DNA of 64,000 nucleotides from Schaalia sp. HMT-172 (GTDB lineage Bacteria; Actinomycetota; Actinomycetes; Actinomycetales; Actinomycetaceae): NCBI RefSeq assembly GCF_030644365.1, contig NZ_CP130058.1, positions 372,001 to 436,000 of the forward strand, read 5' to 3'. Shown piece by piece: positions 45,567 to 54,609 of this stretch (position 1 is its first letter; each line of letters starts with the position of its first letter). The notes under the pieces were generated by a model. It saw only the letters and a program-made list of their open reading frames with translations, ran no database searches and was not told where the DNA came from. The position numbers and the translations under genes were made by a program.

Positions 45567-47685
45567 CAGACGCGTCATCATCGCCCTCAAGGGACTGGGG
45601 GCGATGGCCAACCACGGCGTTTACGACTTCGAGCGCACTCAGGAACAGCGCTTCAGTGCCGACGTCGTCATGTGGGTCGAGACCGCGGGCACGACCGACG
45701 ACATCGCGGCCACCGTCTCCTACGCCGACATCGCCGACGAAACAATGGCGATCCTGACCGGCAACCCCGTCGACCTGATCGAAACCCTGGCCGAAACCAT
45801 CGCCTCGCGCGTCATGAGCCACGAGGGCGTGGTCGGCACGGAGGTCACCGTCCACAAGCCCGACGCTCCCATCGGCCACCCCTTCTCCGACGTGTCCGTG
45901 ACCGTGCGCGCCGGCGAGACCGAGGCCCTGCCCCTCTCCCTGTCCCTCAAGGGCATTTACGAGGCCGAGGACGGCTCCGTGCTCACCGGCGAGATCGAGG
46001 CCTACGGCCGCGCCCAGGCGCCCAGCCCCGCGCAGCAGAAGCGGTCGGCGCCCTCTCGCAGGCGCCGAGGGGAACACGCTGCGCCACGCGAGGAGGATTC
46101 CTCCCGCCCCGCGCACCTGCGCGCCCGCCGCGTCGTGCTGGCTATCGGCGGCAACCTCGGCGACGTCCCCGTCACCCTCATGCACACGGTCGAGGCCCTG
46201 TCCTACATGGAGGGCTTCCAGATCGAGGACGTCTCCCCGATCATGCGCACCAAGCCCGTCCTGGCCCCCGGCCAGGCACCCCAGCCCGACTACTGGAACG
46301 CCGTCGTCGTGGGCTCGGCCATCGCCACCCCCGACGAGCTTTTCGCCCAGACCAGCCGGATTGAGCGCGAGCTCGGCCGCGAACGCCACGAGCGTTGGGG
46401 GGCTCGCAGCGTCGACATCGACATCATCCAGGTCGAAGGCCTGGCCTCCTCCGACCCCGTGCTCACGCTGCCGCACCCGCGCGCCAAGGACCGCGCCTTC
46501 GTGCTGGCCCCCTGGCTCCTGTGCGAGCCGGACGCGGTCCTTGAGGGCGTCGGGCGCGTGTGCGACCTGCTGGCCACCACGCCCGACCGAGAGGGCATTA
46601 TTGACGCCGTCGACGACTGGCTCGAAGACCCGGCCGCCGTCATGGCCGACTCCGACCAGCTCCTCGCCCAGCGCGCCGAGAAGGCCAGCGCGGACATGCG
46701 CGAGCTCCTCGAGACCCTGACCGGCGAGATCAGCCAGGTCACCGACCTGGTTGGCCGCCCCGGCGTCCCCTTCGGCGAGGCCCCCGCGCCCGCCGCGCAG
46801 GACGCGAGCCCCGCGCACGCGCAGGAGGACGCCGCACGGGAGGACGCCCCCGCCGGCGCCGAACCCGCCGCCTGGAGCAGCCTGCACACCCCGTGGTCCT
46901 TCGCCGAGGTCGACGCGCACAGCGCCCACTCGGCGGGCGCCGACGCCCCCGCGGACGGCGCGGCCGACGTCGAGTATGACGAGGCTGAGGACTCCCGGCC
47001 GCCCATTCCCCAGCCCGAGACGCCCGCGCAGCGAGCCCTGCGGGTCGCCGAGGCGGCCGAGGCGCCCGTCGCCTTCACCGACGTCGATGACGCCGAGACC
47101 GGCGCCGTCGAGGTCGTCGCCGAGTTCCCGGACATCGACCCCGCCCCGGAGACCGACTCTACCCCGCAGACCGAACCCGCCCCGGACGCCCAGGCCCCGA
47201 CAGACGAGGACGAGCCCGCGAGCGAGACGCCCGCTCACGCGCAGGCGACCCCGGCCTCGTCCCGCCCCGCGTGGCACCCCGTCTCTTCCGTGCCCGCGGA
47301 CTCCCCGGCCGGGCGAATGACCCGCAAGATCGGTTCGGGCACCTACACGCCCAGCGGCGAAGAGAAGCCCCGGTGGGCGCCCGTCTTCCAGCAGAAACGT
47401 CCCGATTCGCGCGCCGACATCAAGCTGCCCGACTGGAACTTCTCCGTGAGCGCCGCCCACGACGTGCGCGTCGTCGACGACCGCAGCGGCCTGGCCCACG
47501 AGCAAGAGCCCCCCAAGCCGACCGTGCACGCCGACGGCCGCTCCACGATCCTGGCCCCCGGGCTGCCCGACAACACCCCCGTCGGCCCTATCCCGGACGA
47601 CGAGGCCACCCAGACCGGCATCCTGCGTCGCGTCGTCGTGCGGCCCACGATGACCGGAGCGATCCCCATCGTCAAGAGGCACTAA
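45559..47685 (+). CDS. folK: FolB-FolK fusion with a long C-terminal tail
   Basis: Bifunctional: dihydroneopterin aldolase (about residues 3-120, with GVYDFERTQEQRFSADV) and 6-hydroxymethyl-dihydropterin pyrophosphokinase (about 190-350, with VVLAIGGNLGDV, YWNAVVV, RWGARSVDIDII, LPHPRAKDRAFVLAPW). The remaining 350 residues are acidic and Pro/Ala-rich, of low complexity, ending with a more ordered block (TRKIGSGTYTPSGEEKPRW and later TGILRRVVVRPTMTGAIPI). TTG 45559 is preferred because AAGGAG sits upstream, within the folP end. The tail has no known role in folate synthesis. Confidence 0.92.
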   Translation: MSSRRVIIALKGLGAMANHGVYDFERTQEQRFSADVVMWVETAGTTDDIAATVSYADIADETMAILTGNPVDLIETLAETIASRVMSHEGVVGTEVTVHKPDAPIGHPFSDVSVTVRAGETEALPLSLSLKGIYEAEDGSVLTGEIEAYGRAQAPSPAQQKRSAPSRRRRGEHAAPREEDSSRPAHLRARRVVLAIGGNLGDVPVTLMHTVEALSYMEGFQIEDVSPIMRTKPVLAPGQAPQPDYWNAVVVGSAIATPDELFAQTSRIERELGRERHERWGARSVDIDIIQVEGLASSDPVLTLPHPRAKDRAFVLAPWLLCEPDAVLEGVGRVCDLLATTPDREGIIDAVDDWLEDPAAVMADSDQLLAQRAEKASADMRELLETLTGEISQVTDLVGRPGVPFGEAPAPAAQDASPAHAQEDAAREDAPAGAEPAAWSSLHTPWSFAEVDAHSAHSAGADAPADGAADVEYDEAEDSRPPIPQPETPAQRALRVAEAAEAPVAFTDVDDAETGAVEVVAEFPDIDPAPETDSTPQTEPAPDAQAPTDEDEPASETPAHAQATPASSRPAWHPVSSVPADSPAGRMTRKIGSGTYTPSGEEKPRWAPVFQQKRPDSRADIKLPDWNFSVSAAHDVRVVDDRSGLAHEQEPPKPTVHADGRSTILAPGLPDNTPVGPIPDDEATQTGILRRVVVRPTMTGAIPIVKRH

Positions 47686-48162
47686 ATGAAACCGCTGGCG
47701 ATCACCTGGGTGCTGCTGGTCGGCGTCGTATGCGCCGTCATGAGCTTCCTCGGATTCTTCGCGCACATGCGCGCGGGCGGCACCCCCATGATCGTCACTC
47801 CCGGCCCCGCCGTCGTCTTCGCCCTGGCCACCGCCGCGCTGATCTGGTCCGGCCTGGCCGTGCGTCGCCTGCGCGCCGGGAAAGACACGTGGATCGATGC
47901 GATCGGCGCCATGCGCGTCGCCGTGTTCGCGCGCACCTCGGCGCTGGTGGGAGCCGGCCTGACCGGTATCCTCATCGGAGTCATGGTCGTGTCCCTCATG
48001 CAGCTGGAGGCCCCCGCGATGGTCGCTAACTCGCTGGGCTCGGGCATCAGTTCCCTCGTCGGCCTCGTGTGGGTGATCGTTGCGGTCGCCATCGAGCGAT
48101 GGTGCGTGATCGACCCCGACGACGACCCTCCGAGCTCTCACAAACGCAACGCGGCCGCGTGA
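47686..48162 (+). CDS. DUF3180 membrane protein
   Basis: The product has 158 residues with four transmembrane helices (about residues 5-27, 40-60, 85-108 and 118-138) and a conserved RAGKDTWIDAIGAMRVAVFARTS segment between the second and third. This family member follows folK in many actinobacteria (Rv3605c type). ATG 47686 directly follows the folBK stop. Function unknown. Confidence 0.88.
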   Translation: MKPLAITWVLLVGVVCAVMSFLGFFAHMRAGGTPMIVTPGPAVVFALATAALIWSGLAVRRLRAGKDTWIDAIGAMRVAVFARTSALVGAGLTGILIGVMVVSLMQLEAPAMVANSLGSGISSLVGLVWVIVAVAIERWCVIDPDDDPPSSHKRNAAA

Positions 48163-48242
48163 ACCGGCGGCGCGCGTCGGCTTGTTGGCGCGAATGTGTC
48201 GCCCGCCCCGAGCGTTAGGCGCAGCCCGACGCCGCGGCCCGG

Positions 48243-48248
48243 TATCGT
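48243..48248 (+). promoter_or_regulatory. -10 box for a leaderless transcript
   Basis: TATCGT is followed by six bases and the GTG at 48255. The six bases (GGAGGC) also resemble a ribosome binding site but would be too close to the start. Confidence 0.45.
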
Positions 48249-48254
48249 GGAGGC

Positions 48255-49208
48255 GTGGCTGACCAGCGTAAGAATTCCCCGAAGCGTTCCTCCTCCCGGC
48301 GTTCGTCGCCCTCAGGCGCACCCGGGCGCGCGGCAGAGCGCACATCGCGCGCGGCAGACCGCACATCGCGCGCGGCAGACCGCACATCGCGGGCGGCGGG
48401 CAGCAGGGCCGCGTCCGCGTCGCAGCGCGCGGGTCAGCGCCCCGCGTCGTCGAAGGTGCGAGGCGCTACGAGGTCAACCTCGGGTGGCGGAACGCGCCCC
48501 CCGGTCAACCTGTGGCCGAGGCGCATCATCACGGGCCTGGGCCTGCTCCTCATCATTGCCCTCATCGTGTGGGGTATCGTCGCGCTCGTGCGTGCCGTCA
48601 TTGGCGCCATCAGCCCCGACCCCGCGCCGCAGTCCAGCCCGCAGTCCGTCCAATCCGGCGCGGTCGACGCCTCGGGCTACACACTCAAGGGCGGCCAGGA
48701 GGCCACGGCCGACGGCCTGCTCACGAACGGCACTCAGATCGATATCCCCGCCTGCCTCGAGCGCGACATCAGGGTGAGTGCCAAGGCGTCCGAGGCCTCG
48801 TCGGGCTCCGCGATGCCAGTGACCCTGACCCTCGAGAACCGCGGCTCGGTGGCCTGTTCGACATCCCTGGCGAGTTTCTCCCTGCAGGTCAGTACGGGCG
48901 ACCAGCTGGTGTACAATTCCGCGCGGTGCGAGCAGGATCAACAGTCCTCCACGACGCTGCTGCTGCGCCCAAACGGCACGTGGACGGGATCGTTGAGCTG
49001 GGATGGCTACGTGTACACGGACGGGTGCACGCCGCCCGCGGGTGGGGCCAGCGCAGCCGCGGCGGGAACCTACAAGGTGGTCGTCACCATGGGTGGGCGC
49101 GAGGTCGGCTCGACGGTCGTTGACGTGACGCCCGCTCCCGTGCCCCAGTCGGGTGGGCAGTCCGGCGCCCAGTCGGGGGCCCAGTCGGGCGAGCGGCGCA
49201 CGCGCTAG
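48255..49208 (+). CDS. single-pass membrane protein with exported domain
   Basis: The product has 317 residues. A basic Ser/Arg-rich cytoplasmic head carries tandem 7-residue units (RAADRTS) around residues 28-50; a transmembrane helix follows at about 95-117, then an exported domain with three cysteines and a beta-rich pattern (VTLTLENRGSVACSTSLASFSL), similar in style to DUF4232-like domains. It ends with Gln-Ser-Gly repeats. No enzyme motif. It is convergent with disA. Confidence 0.75.
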   Translation: MADQRKNSPKRSSSRRSSPSGAPGRAAERTSRAADRTSRAADRTSRAAGSRAASASQRAGQRPASSKVRGATRSTSGGGTRPPVNLWPRRIITGLGLLLIIALIVWGIVALVRAVIGAISPDPAPQSSPQSVQSGAVDASGYTLKGGQEATADGLLTNGTQIDIPACLERDIRVSAKASEASSGSAMPVTLTLENRGSVACSTSLASFSLQVSTGDQLVYNSARCEQDQQSSTTLLLRPNGTWTGSLSWDGYVYTDGCTPPAGGASAAAAGTYKVVVTMGGREVGSTVVDVTPAPVPQSGGQSGAQSGAQSGERRTR

Positions 49209-49246
49209 CCAGGCCGGGGTGCGCGTCGTGGCGCCAGGGCCTCGCG

Positions 49247-50317
49247 TTACCAGCCGACGACTCCCGCGCCGACCGCCTGCGCCTGGTGGGCCAGGTTTTC
49301 GGCGATGAGCTGGGCGCGGTAGTGGCCGACGCCGTCGATGACCTCGATGTCCTCGATCGACGCTTCGCGCAGCTGCGTGAGGGTGGAGAAGTGCGCGGAG
49401 ACGGCCTTGATGGCGTTCCAGGACAGGTGGGGGACCAGGGAGAGGGCGCGCACGCCCCGGGGCGTGATTTCGCGGTCCAGGTCCGCGACCTCGTACACGT
49501 CCAGGCCGAGGATGTTCGCGATGGCGGTCAGGTCCACGATTCGCTCGGAGCCCAGCGAGGACAGTTCGGCCTCGACGCGTGCGACGTCCTCGGGGTCGTG
49601 GATGTAGTCGCGCATGACGAGGGCGCGTTCGGAGGCTGAGCCGCGCACGAGGTCCTCGACTTGCAGGGCGAGCAGGCGCCCCTCGGAGCCGAGCTCCTCC
49701 AGGTATTCGGTGATTTCGGAGGTGATGCGCCGGATCATCTCCATGCGCTGCATGACGGTGGCGACGTCGCGCACGGTCGCGCTGTCGCGCATTTCGAGGA
49801 TGGTGAGGGTCTGGAGGACCTCGTCGAGGCGCTGGCTGTAGCGGTCCAGGGTGTCCACGGCCAGGTTGGCGCGCGACAGGAGGGCCTCGGGTTCTTCGAC
49901 GAGGCGGTGTTCGGTTCCCACGTAGATGGAGATCATGCGCATGGACGCGGAGAGCGACAGGACGGGCAGGTGCGTCTGGCGCGCGGTGCGTTGGGCGGTG
50001 CGGTGACGCATGCCGGATTCGTCGGTGGGGATCGTGGGGTCGGGGAAGAGTTGGACGTTTGCCTTACGGATGCGCCACAGGTCGGGGTCGATGATGACGG
50101 CGCCGTCCATCTTGCAGAGCTCGCGCAGGCGCGCGGCCGTGAAGGCGATGTCGAGGTCGAAGCCGCCCGAGCACATGGCCTGCACCTCGGGCGTGAAGCC
50201 GAGGACGATCAGCGCGCCCGTGTGGGAGCGCTGGATTCGTTCCAGACCCTCGCGTAGAGGCGTGCCGGGCGCGACTGCGCGCAGTGCTTCTCGAAGGATC
50301 GCTGCGTCGGACGTCAA
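49247..50317 (-). CDS. disA: DNA integrity scanning diadenylate cyclase
   Basis: Makes c-di-AMP from two ATP and scans DNA. The product has 356 residues: an N-terminal DAC domain with DGAVIIDPD and GMRHRTAQRTA (DGA and RHR motifs), a helical linker, and a C-terminal helix-hairpin-helix (GVGHYRAQLIAENL). Start TTG 50317 has GGAGGGAAG upstream. It lies 36 bases after radA in the same direction, a common and functionally linked pair in which RadA can modulate DisA. Confidence 0.96.
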   Translation of the reverse strand: MTSDAAILREALRAVAPGTPLREGLERIQRSHTGALIVLGFTPEVQAMCSGGFDLDIAFTAARLRELCKMDGAVIIDPDLWRIRKANVQLFPDPTIPTDESGMRHRTAQRTARQTHLPVLSLSASMRMISIYVGTEHRLVEEPEALLSRANLAVDTLDRYSQRLDEVLQTLTILEMRDSATVRDVATVMQRMEMIRRITSEITEYLEELGSEGRLLALQVEDLVRGSASERALVMRDYIHDPEDVARVEAELSSLGSERIVDLTAIANILGLDVYEVADLDREITPRGVRALSLVPHLSWNAIKAVSAHFSTLTQLREASIEDIEVIDGVGHYRAQLIAENLAHQAQAVGAGVVGW

Positions 50318-50353
50318 TGTGCTTCCCTCCCAATCGAGTAGGTTCGGTCTCTA

Positions 50354-51739
50354 TTATTGCGAGTCCGTGGGGAATGCGACGCGAATCGCCGTCGCTAAAT
50401 CAGAGACAGTGAACACGGTGATGCCCTCGACGCCGGCGAGGTCCTCGCTGCCCTGGGCTGGGACGATGGCGCTGGCGAAGCCCAGGCGGGCGGCTTCGGC
50501 GAGGCGGCGCTGGGTGCCCGTGCAGGCCCGGACCTCGCCGGTGAGGGAGATTTCCCCGACCGCGACGAGGTCGGGGCGCGGGGGAGTGCCCTTCAGGGAG
50601 GACACGATGGAGATGGCCATCGCCAGGTCGATGGCGGGTTCGACGGTGCGCGCCCCGCCCACGGTGGACACGTAGACGTCCGCGCCCGAGGTGTCAGCCC
50701 CGATGCGGGCCTGGAGGACCGCCAGGATCATGGCAACGCGCGCGTGGTCGACGCCCGACGTGGTGCGCCGGGGGGAGCCCCCGGAGGAGGGGGCGACGAG
50801 GGACTGGATCTCGGTGGGCAGCGGGCGCCTGCCCTCGAGGGAGACCGCTGCACAGGTGCCGGGCACGCCACGCGTCGTGCGCGATAGGAACAGCCCGGAA
50901 GGGTCGGCCAGGCCATAGATCCCCGAGTCCGTCAGCTCGAAGCAGCCGACCTCGTCGGTGGGGCCGTAGCGGTTTTTCACCGCGCGCAGCAGGCGCAGCC
51001 GCGAGTGGCGGTCGCCCTCGAACTGGCAGACGACGTCCACGAGGTGTTCGAGGACGCGCGGGCCCGCGATACCACCATCCTTGGTGACGTGGCCGACCAG
51101 GAGGGTCGGCAGGTCGGATTCCTTGGCGACCCGGATGAGGGAAGCGGCGACCGCGCGCACCTGGGCGACGCCGCCCGCCCCGCCCTCGACCTGGGCGGAG
51201 GAGATCGTCTGCACCGAGTCGACGATGAGGAGGGAAGGCGATGCCTGCTGCACGTGCCCGAGGACGACGCCGAGCTCCGTCTCATCCGCGATCAACAGGT
51301 TCGGCTCCAACGCGCCGATGCGTTCCGCGCGCCCGCGCACCTGCGCCGCCGACTCCTCGCCCGTCACGTACAGGACGGGTCCGCGCCCACCGGCCGCCGC
51401 CGTGCGCGCCGCCTTCGCGGCCACGTCCAGCAGCAGCGTCGACTTACCGACGCCGGGCTCGCCCGCCAAGAGAATGACAGCGCCGGGAACGATGCCGCCG
51501 CCGAGGACCCTGTCCAGCTCGCCCACGCCCGTCGAGCGCGACGAGGCCCGTTCCCCGTCCACCTCGCCGATCGGCAGGGCGGGGCGACGCGGGACAGTCG
51601 CGGACGCGCGCGGCCCACCCGAGGCCTGGCCCGCCTGGTCGACCGTGCCCCACGCCCCGCACTCGCGGCACTGACCCACCCACTTGGGGGAGGTCCACCC
51701 GCAGTCGGAGCAACGGTAGGTGATCTTCTCTTTCGCCAT
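50354..51739 (-). CDS. radA: DNA repair protein RadA
   Basis: RecA-like motor that helps branch migration in recombination repair. The product has 461 residues: zinc finger CSDCG...CRECG, Walker A GEPGVGKST, Walker B LLIVDSVQT, the RadA motif KNRYG (usually KNRFG) and a C-terminal Lon-like domain. The ATG at 51739 (MAKEKITYRC) is chosen; upstream codons are junk. TACCGT lies six bases before it, again leaderless in form. Confidence 0.96.
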   Translation of the reverse strand: MAKEKITYRCSDCGWTSPKWVGQCRECGAWGTVDQAGQASGGPRASATVPRRPALPIGEVDGERASSRSTGVGELDRVLGGGIVPGAVILLAGEPGVGKSTLLLDVAAKAARTAAAGGRGPVLYVTGEESAAQVRGRAERIGALEPNLLIADETELGVVLGHVQQASPSLLIVDSVQTISSAQVEGGAGGVAQVRAVAASLIRVAKESDLPTLLVGHVTKDGGIAGPRVLEHLVDVVCQFEGDRHSRLRLLRAVKNRYGPTDEVGCFELTDSGIYGLADPSGLFLSRTTRGVPGTCAAVSLEGRRPLPTEIQSLVAPSSGGSPRRTTSGVDHARVAMILAVLQARIGADTSGADVYVSTVGGARTVEPAIDLAMAISIVSSLKGTPPRPDLVAVGEISLTGEVRACTGTQRRLAEAARLGFASAIVPAQGSEDLAGVEGITVFTVSDLATAIRVAFPTDSQ

Positions 51740-51745
51740 GCCCCC

Positions 51746-51751
51746 ACGGTA
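51746..51751 (-). promoter_or_regulatory. -10 box for radA-disA
   Basis: On the minus strand TACCGT, six bases, then the radA ATG. Confidence 0.5.
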
Positions 51752-51845
51752 ACGCGCCGCACCCACATCTGCGTCCCGCGCGAGGTGCACGACTCTCTCC
51801 TCCGGTTGAGAACGCCTCATCATATGTGACGGAGGGGGCTCCACG

Positions 51846-52664
51846 TCAAGGTGCGGTGCCCTGACCATCCCGAGGGGTCAGGCGCTCGCGGATTTTGGTG
51901 ATGAGTCGTTTGGCGCCCCAGTGGGGTGGGCGCGACGTGGGGTCGGCGCGGCGCAGGAGCGAGGGCGTGTGGTAGTGCCACTCGTCTTCGGATTCGCCGA
52001 CGATGCGTGCGCTCAGGCGTGCTGATCCGAAGAGCTGGCCCGTCGTGGTGGCTTCGAGGAGGACGCCGCCCTGGTCGGTGACGTCCACCCACACGTGTGG
52101 CCCGGGCCCCGGGACGAAGGAAGCGGGTCCGGGGAAGAGGATGTCGACGGCGCGCGGGTCGGGCGCCTCGGCGTGGACGCGTCCCTGCACGGTGACGACG
52201 ACGGGGACGCGCGTACCCGAGGGGAGTTCGATGAAGTCTTTGTGCCAGTGTTCCTGCCGGTTCCCTCCCCAGGGGAGGCGGAGCTCCTCGAGGGGCCCGG
52301 GGGTTGGTCGTGCGGGCGCGATCATGGATTCGTGGGCGTAGGGCCCGGCCTCCGAGGCCGGAATGTCGGCGTGGAATCCGCCCATCTCGTCGCCCCACAT
52401 GCCGGCTTCTTCGACGGCTGGGCTCCAGGGCACGTGGGCGCTCATCGACGCCATCGTCTCACCGTTCGTGTCGGGGTGCAGGCCGGTCAGGACGCCGGTG
52501 AGGCCCCAGTGGAGGACGTGCGTCGTGCACACGAGGGTGTCGGTTGTCGCCAGATCGACGACGCCCCACGCGTTGACCGTCACGCCGGACTGGGAGAGCG
52601 CGGACCCGAGCATGCAGCGCAGCGCGCGGCGGTCCGTCGCGTCGGCCAGGGCGCGGCGCCGATT
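51846..52664 (-). pseudogene. C-terminal part of a gene split by an IS3 element
   Basis: About 272 codons continue without a stop up to the element. The protein-like sequence starts near NRRRALADATDRRALRCMLG and ends RERLTPRDGQGTAP. It joins, by position and direction, the fragment at 53943-54595; together they would make a protein of about 490 residues. The reading frames of the two parts differ by the insertion length modulo three, as expected for an insertion rather than two genes. No domain was recognised. Confidence 0.75.
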
Positions 52665-52734
52665 GGGGTTAGGCTTGTGTTGTTGACACTTCGTTAAGCG
52701 GGTGTGTGTGCCTGCGGAGAGTGAGGTGCCTGTT

Positions 52735-53046
52735 ATGGGAACTCGTCGTCGTTTTACGCCGGAGTATCGTCGTGATGTTGCGAGCCTGGTGTTGGATACG
52801 GGGTCTTCGATCGCGTCTGTGGCCCGGGATTTAGGGCTGGGTGAATCGGTGGTGGGCCGGTGGGTCAAACTCGAGCGCGAGCGGCGTCAAGCCGTGCGTG
52901 AGGGTCGTCCAGATCCACGCGAGCTGGAAGCTGAGATCACGGCATTGCGCCGGAGGGTGCGCGAGCTGGAGAAGGAGAACGAGTTCTTGGGAAAAGCCAG
53001 CGCCTTCTTCGCGTCTCGGCACCAAAACACCAGCGCTTTGAACTGA
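52735..53046 (+). CDS. IS3-family OrfA
   Basis: The product has 103 residues: a helix-turn-helix (SIASVARDLGLGESVVGRWV) followed by a leucine-zipper-like coil (ITALRRRVRELEKENEFL). It binds the element ends and forms part of the OrfAB transposase. The ATG at 52735 is preferred over the GTG at 52702. Confidence 0.93.
   Translation: MGTRRRFTPEYRRDVASLVLDTGSSIASVARDLGLGESVVGRWVKLERERRQAVREGRPDPRELEAEITALRRRVRELEKENEFLGKASAFFASRHQNTSALN
52992..52996 (+). promoter_or_regulatory. programmed -1 frameshift site
   Basis: AAAAG lies in the orfA/orfB overlap region; a -1 shift here leads without a stop into the orfB frame (GKSQRLLRVSAPKHQRFELM), giving the OrfAB fusion expected for this family. Confidence 0.6.
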
Positions 53047-53912
53047 TGGACGCGCAGAAGGCTTCCTACTCGATTACCTTGATGGCCAGCGTTCTAGGGG
53101 TCACGCGCGCGGGCTATTACGCGTGGAAAAACCGTGCACCCCAGCGGGGCAAGCGCGCATCGGCGCGTCGGCGTTTGGATGAGGCGGTGGCCTGGGAACA
53201 CGAGGTGTCGGGTGGCACCTATGGGGCTCCTCGCATCCGCCATGCTCTGGCGCGCGCGGGCGTGGATGTGGGGGTGCGTGCGGTCGCCGCGTCGATGCGC
53301 CGCCAGGGCCTGACAGGCCTGAACACGCACCCACGCCCGGCCAAGCGCGGCGGGCGCGGACCTGTGGCCCATGAGGATCACTGCGCCCGCCAGTGGGATC
53401 AAGGCGCCCTGGACCGGGTGTGGATCACGGATTTGACCTACCTGCGGTGCGCCCAAGGCTGGGTCTACCTGTGCGCCGTGCGTGATGCGCACTCGCGTAG
53501 AGTCCTGGGATACGCCATGGGTGAGCAGCAAAGCACCGACCTGGTCATCACCGCGCTCGACATGGCCGCCACCACCCGTGGCGGCTTCCCCACTGGGGTC
53601 GTGCTCCACGCTGATCGGGGAACACAGTTCACCTCCGAGAAGCTGGCAGCCTACATGCGCGCCGTGAAAGGAAGAGTGTCGATGGGGCGGGCCGGAGTGT
53701 GCTGGGATAACGCCATGGCCGAATCCTTTTGGGCCACCCTCAAAACCGAGTACTACTACCGGCGTACCTTCACCACCCGCGACCAGGTCTACACCGGGGT
53801 CGCCACCTGGATCGAAGACTTCTACAACCGCCGCCGCATCCACACCAGCCTCGGCGGCAAATCCCCCATCGAATACGAACTACACCAAGCGGCCTGGACA
53901 AAAGCCGCATAA
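53046..53912 (+). CDS. IS3-family OrfB, DDE transposase
   Basis: The product has 288 residues. An HTH_21-like region (SGGTYGAPRIRHAL) precedes the rve catalytic core, with the three acidic residues in WITDLTYL, LHADRGTQF and AMAESFWATLK. A -1 frameshift from orfA gives the full transposase; OrfB alone starts at the ATG overlapping the orfA stop. Confidence 0.95.
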   Translation: MDAQKASYSITLMASVLGVTRAGYYAWKNRAPQRGKRASARRRLDEAVAWEHEVSGGTYGAPRIRHALARAGVDVGVRAVAASMRRQGLTGLNTHPRPAKRGGRGPVAHEDHCARQWDQGALDRVWITDLTYLRCAQGWVYLCAVRDAHSRRVLGYAMGEQQSTDLVITALDMAATTRGGFPTGVVLHADRGTQFTSEKLAAYMRAVKGRVSMGRAGVCWDNAMAESFWATLKTEYYYRRTFTTRDQVYTGVATWIEDFYNRRRIHTSLGGKSPIEYELHQAAWTKAA

Positions 53913-53942
53913 ACAAACCGTCAACAACTTGCGCACAACCCC

Positions 53943-54595
53943 AGATCGATTGGTCGGACGGGAACCCAGCCATGGCCTCGTGCAAAGGTGCGTTGGAAGA
54001 TCGTCGCGAGCGTCGAGAAGTCGCCCGGGTTGCCGAGTCCTCCCCAGTGCCACAGCCCGTTCGTCTCCGCGTTCCAGTGCGCGAGGACGCGCGAGTTTCC
54101 CTCTTCGTCGACGGCTTCGATGCGGGCGCCGGGCAGGAGGGTCATGGGTTCGCTCGAGTGCCACCAGGGGGCCGAGGCGGCGCCGGGCGGGTCCTGTCGG
54201 GTGAGGGTGGCCTCGATGTCGGGCAGGACGTCGAAGTGCAGGAGATAGACGCACGATGGGCCCTCCTCGTCCCAGGGTGCGTCCGTAGCCGGGGGGAGGC
54301 CCTGCGCGTTGGGGGACGGGCCCGTGAAGGAGGCGAGGGTGCCGGACTCGCAGAGCCAGCCCAGGTCCATGAGCTGGAGGATCGCGGACGCGGTGGGGCG
54401 GCGCGGGAGGGCGTCTACCGGGAGGAAGAATCCTTGGGCGTAGGCTCTGCAGAATCCGCCTTCCGTCGCGTTGGTCAGGTAGGCGCGGGCGCGGCGCGGC
54501 GTCAGGAGTTGGACGTAGCGGGTGGGCGCGTGGGGGATTTCGGTCAGGGACCGGTCCTGGTCACGAGGCCGTGGCCGGGTGGGGGAGTCGGGCAT
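53943..54595 (-). pseudogene. N-terminal part of the IS3-split gene
   Basis: From the ATG at 54595 (MPDSPTRPRPRDQDRSL) the frame runs about 217 codons to the element, then ends in a few element-encoded codons (stop at 53921). It starts 14 bases after the ktrA stop, so it may once have been cotranscribed with ktrA. Conserved-looking Trp-rich segments (HWNAETNGLWHWGGLGNP) suggest a real protein; no family was recognised. Confidence 0.75.
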
Positions 54596-54609
54596 GGGCG
54601 TGGGGCGCG

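Larger units (their letters stand above)
52665..53942 (+). mobile_element. IS3-family insertion sequence
   Basis: About 1.28 kb with orfA and orfB in the IS3 layout. Imperfect terminal inverted repeats: GGGGTT...GTTGTTGAC at 52665-52687 matches the complement of 53920-53942 at 17 of 23 positions. No clear 3-4-bp target duplication could be fixed at these ends, so the boundaries may be off by a few bases. Both genes look intact, so the copy may still be active. Confidence 0.85.

Noticed and set aside
45424-48387. 987-codon minus-strand open frame over the folate genes
   Set aside because: Shadow of folP-folBK-DUF3180 with Arg/Gly/His-rich translation.
52660-53953. CGATTGG on both sides of the IS3 element as a target-site duplication
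   Set aside because: At 7 bp it is too long for this family, it overlaps the inverted repeat on one side, is offset from it on the other, and does not restore the gene's frame.
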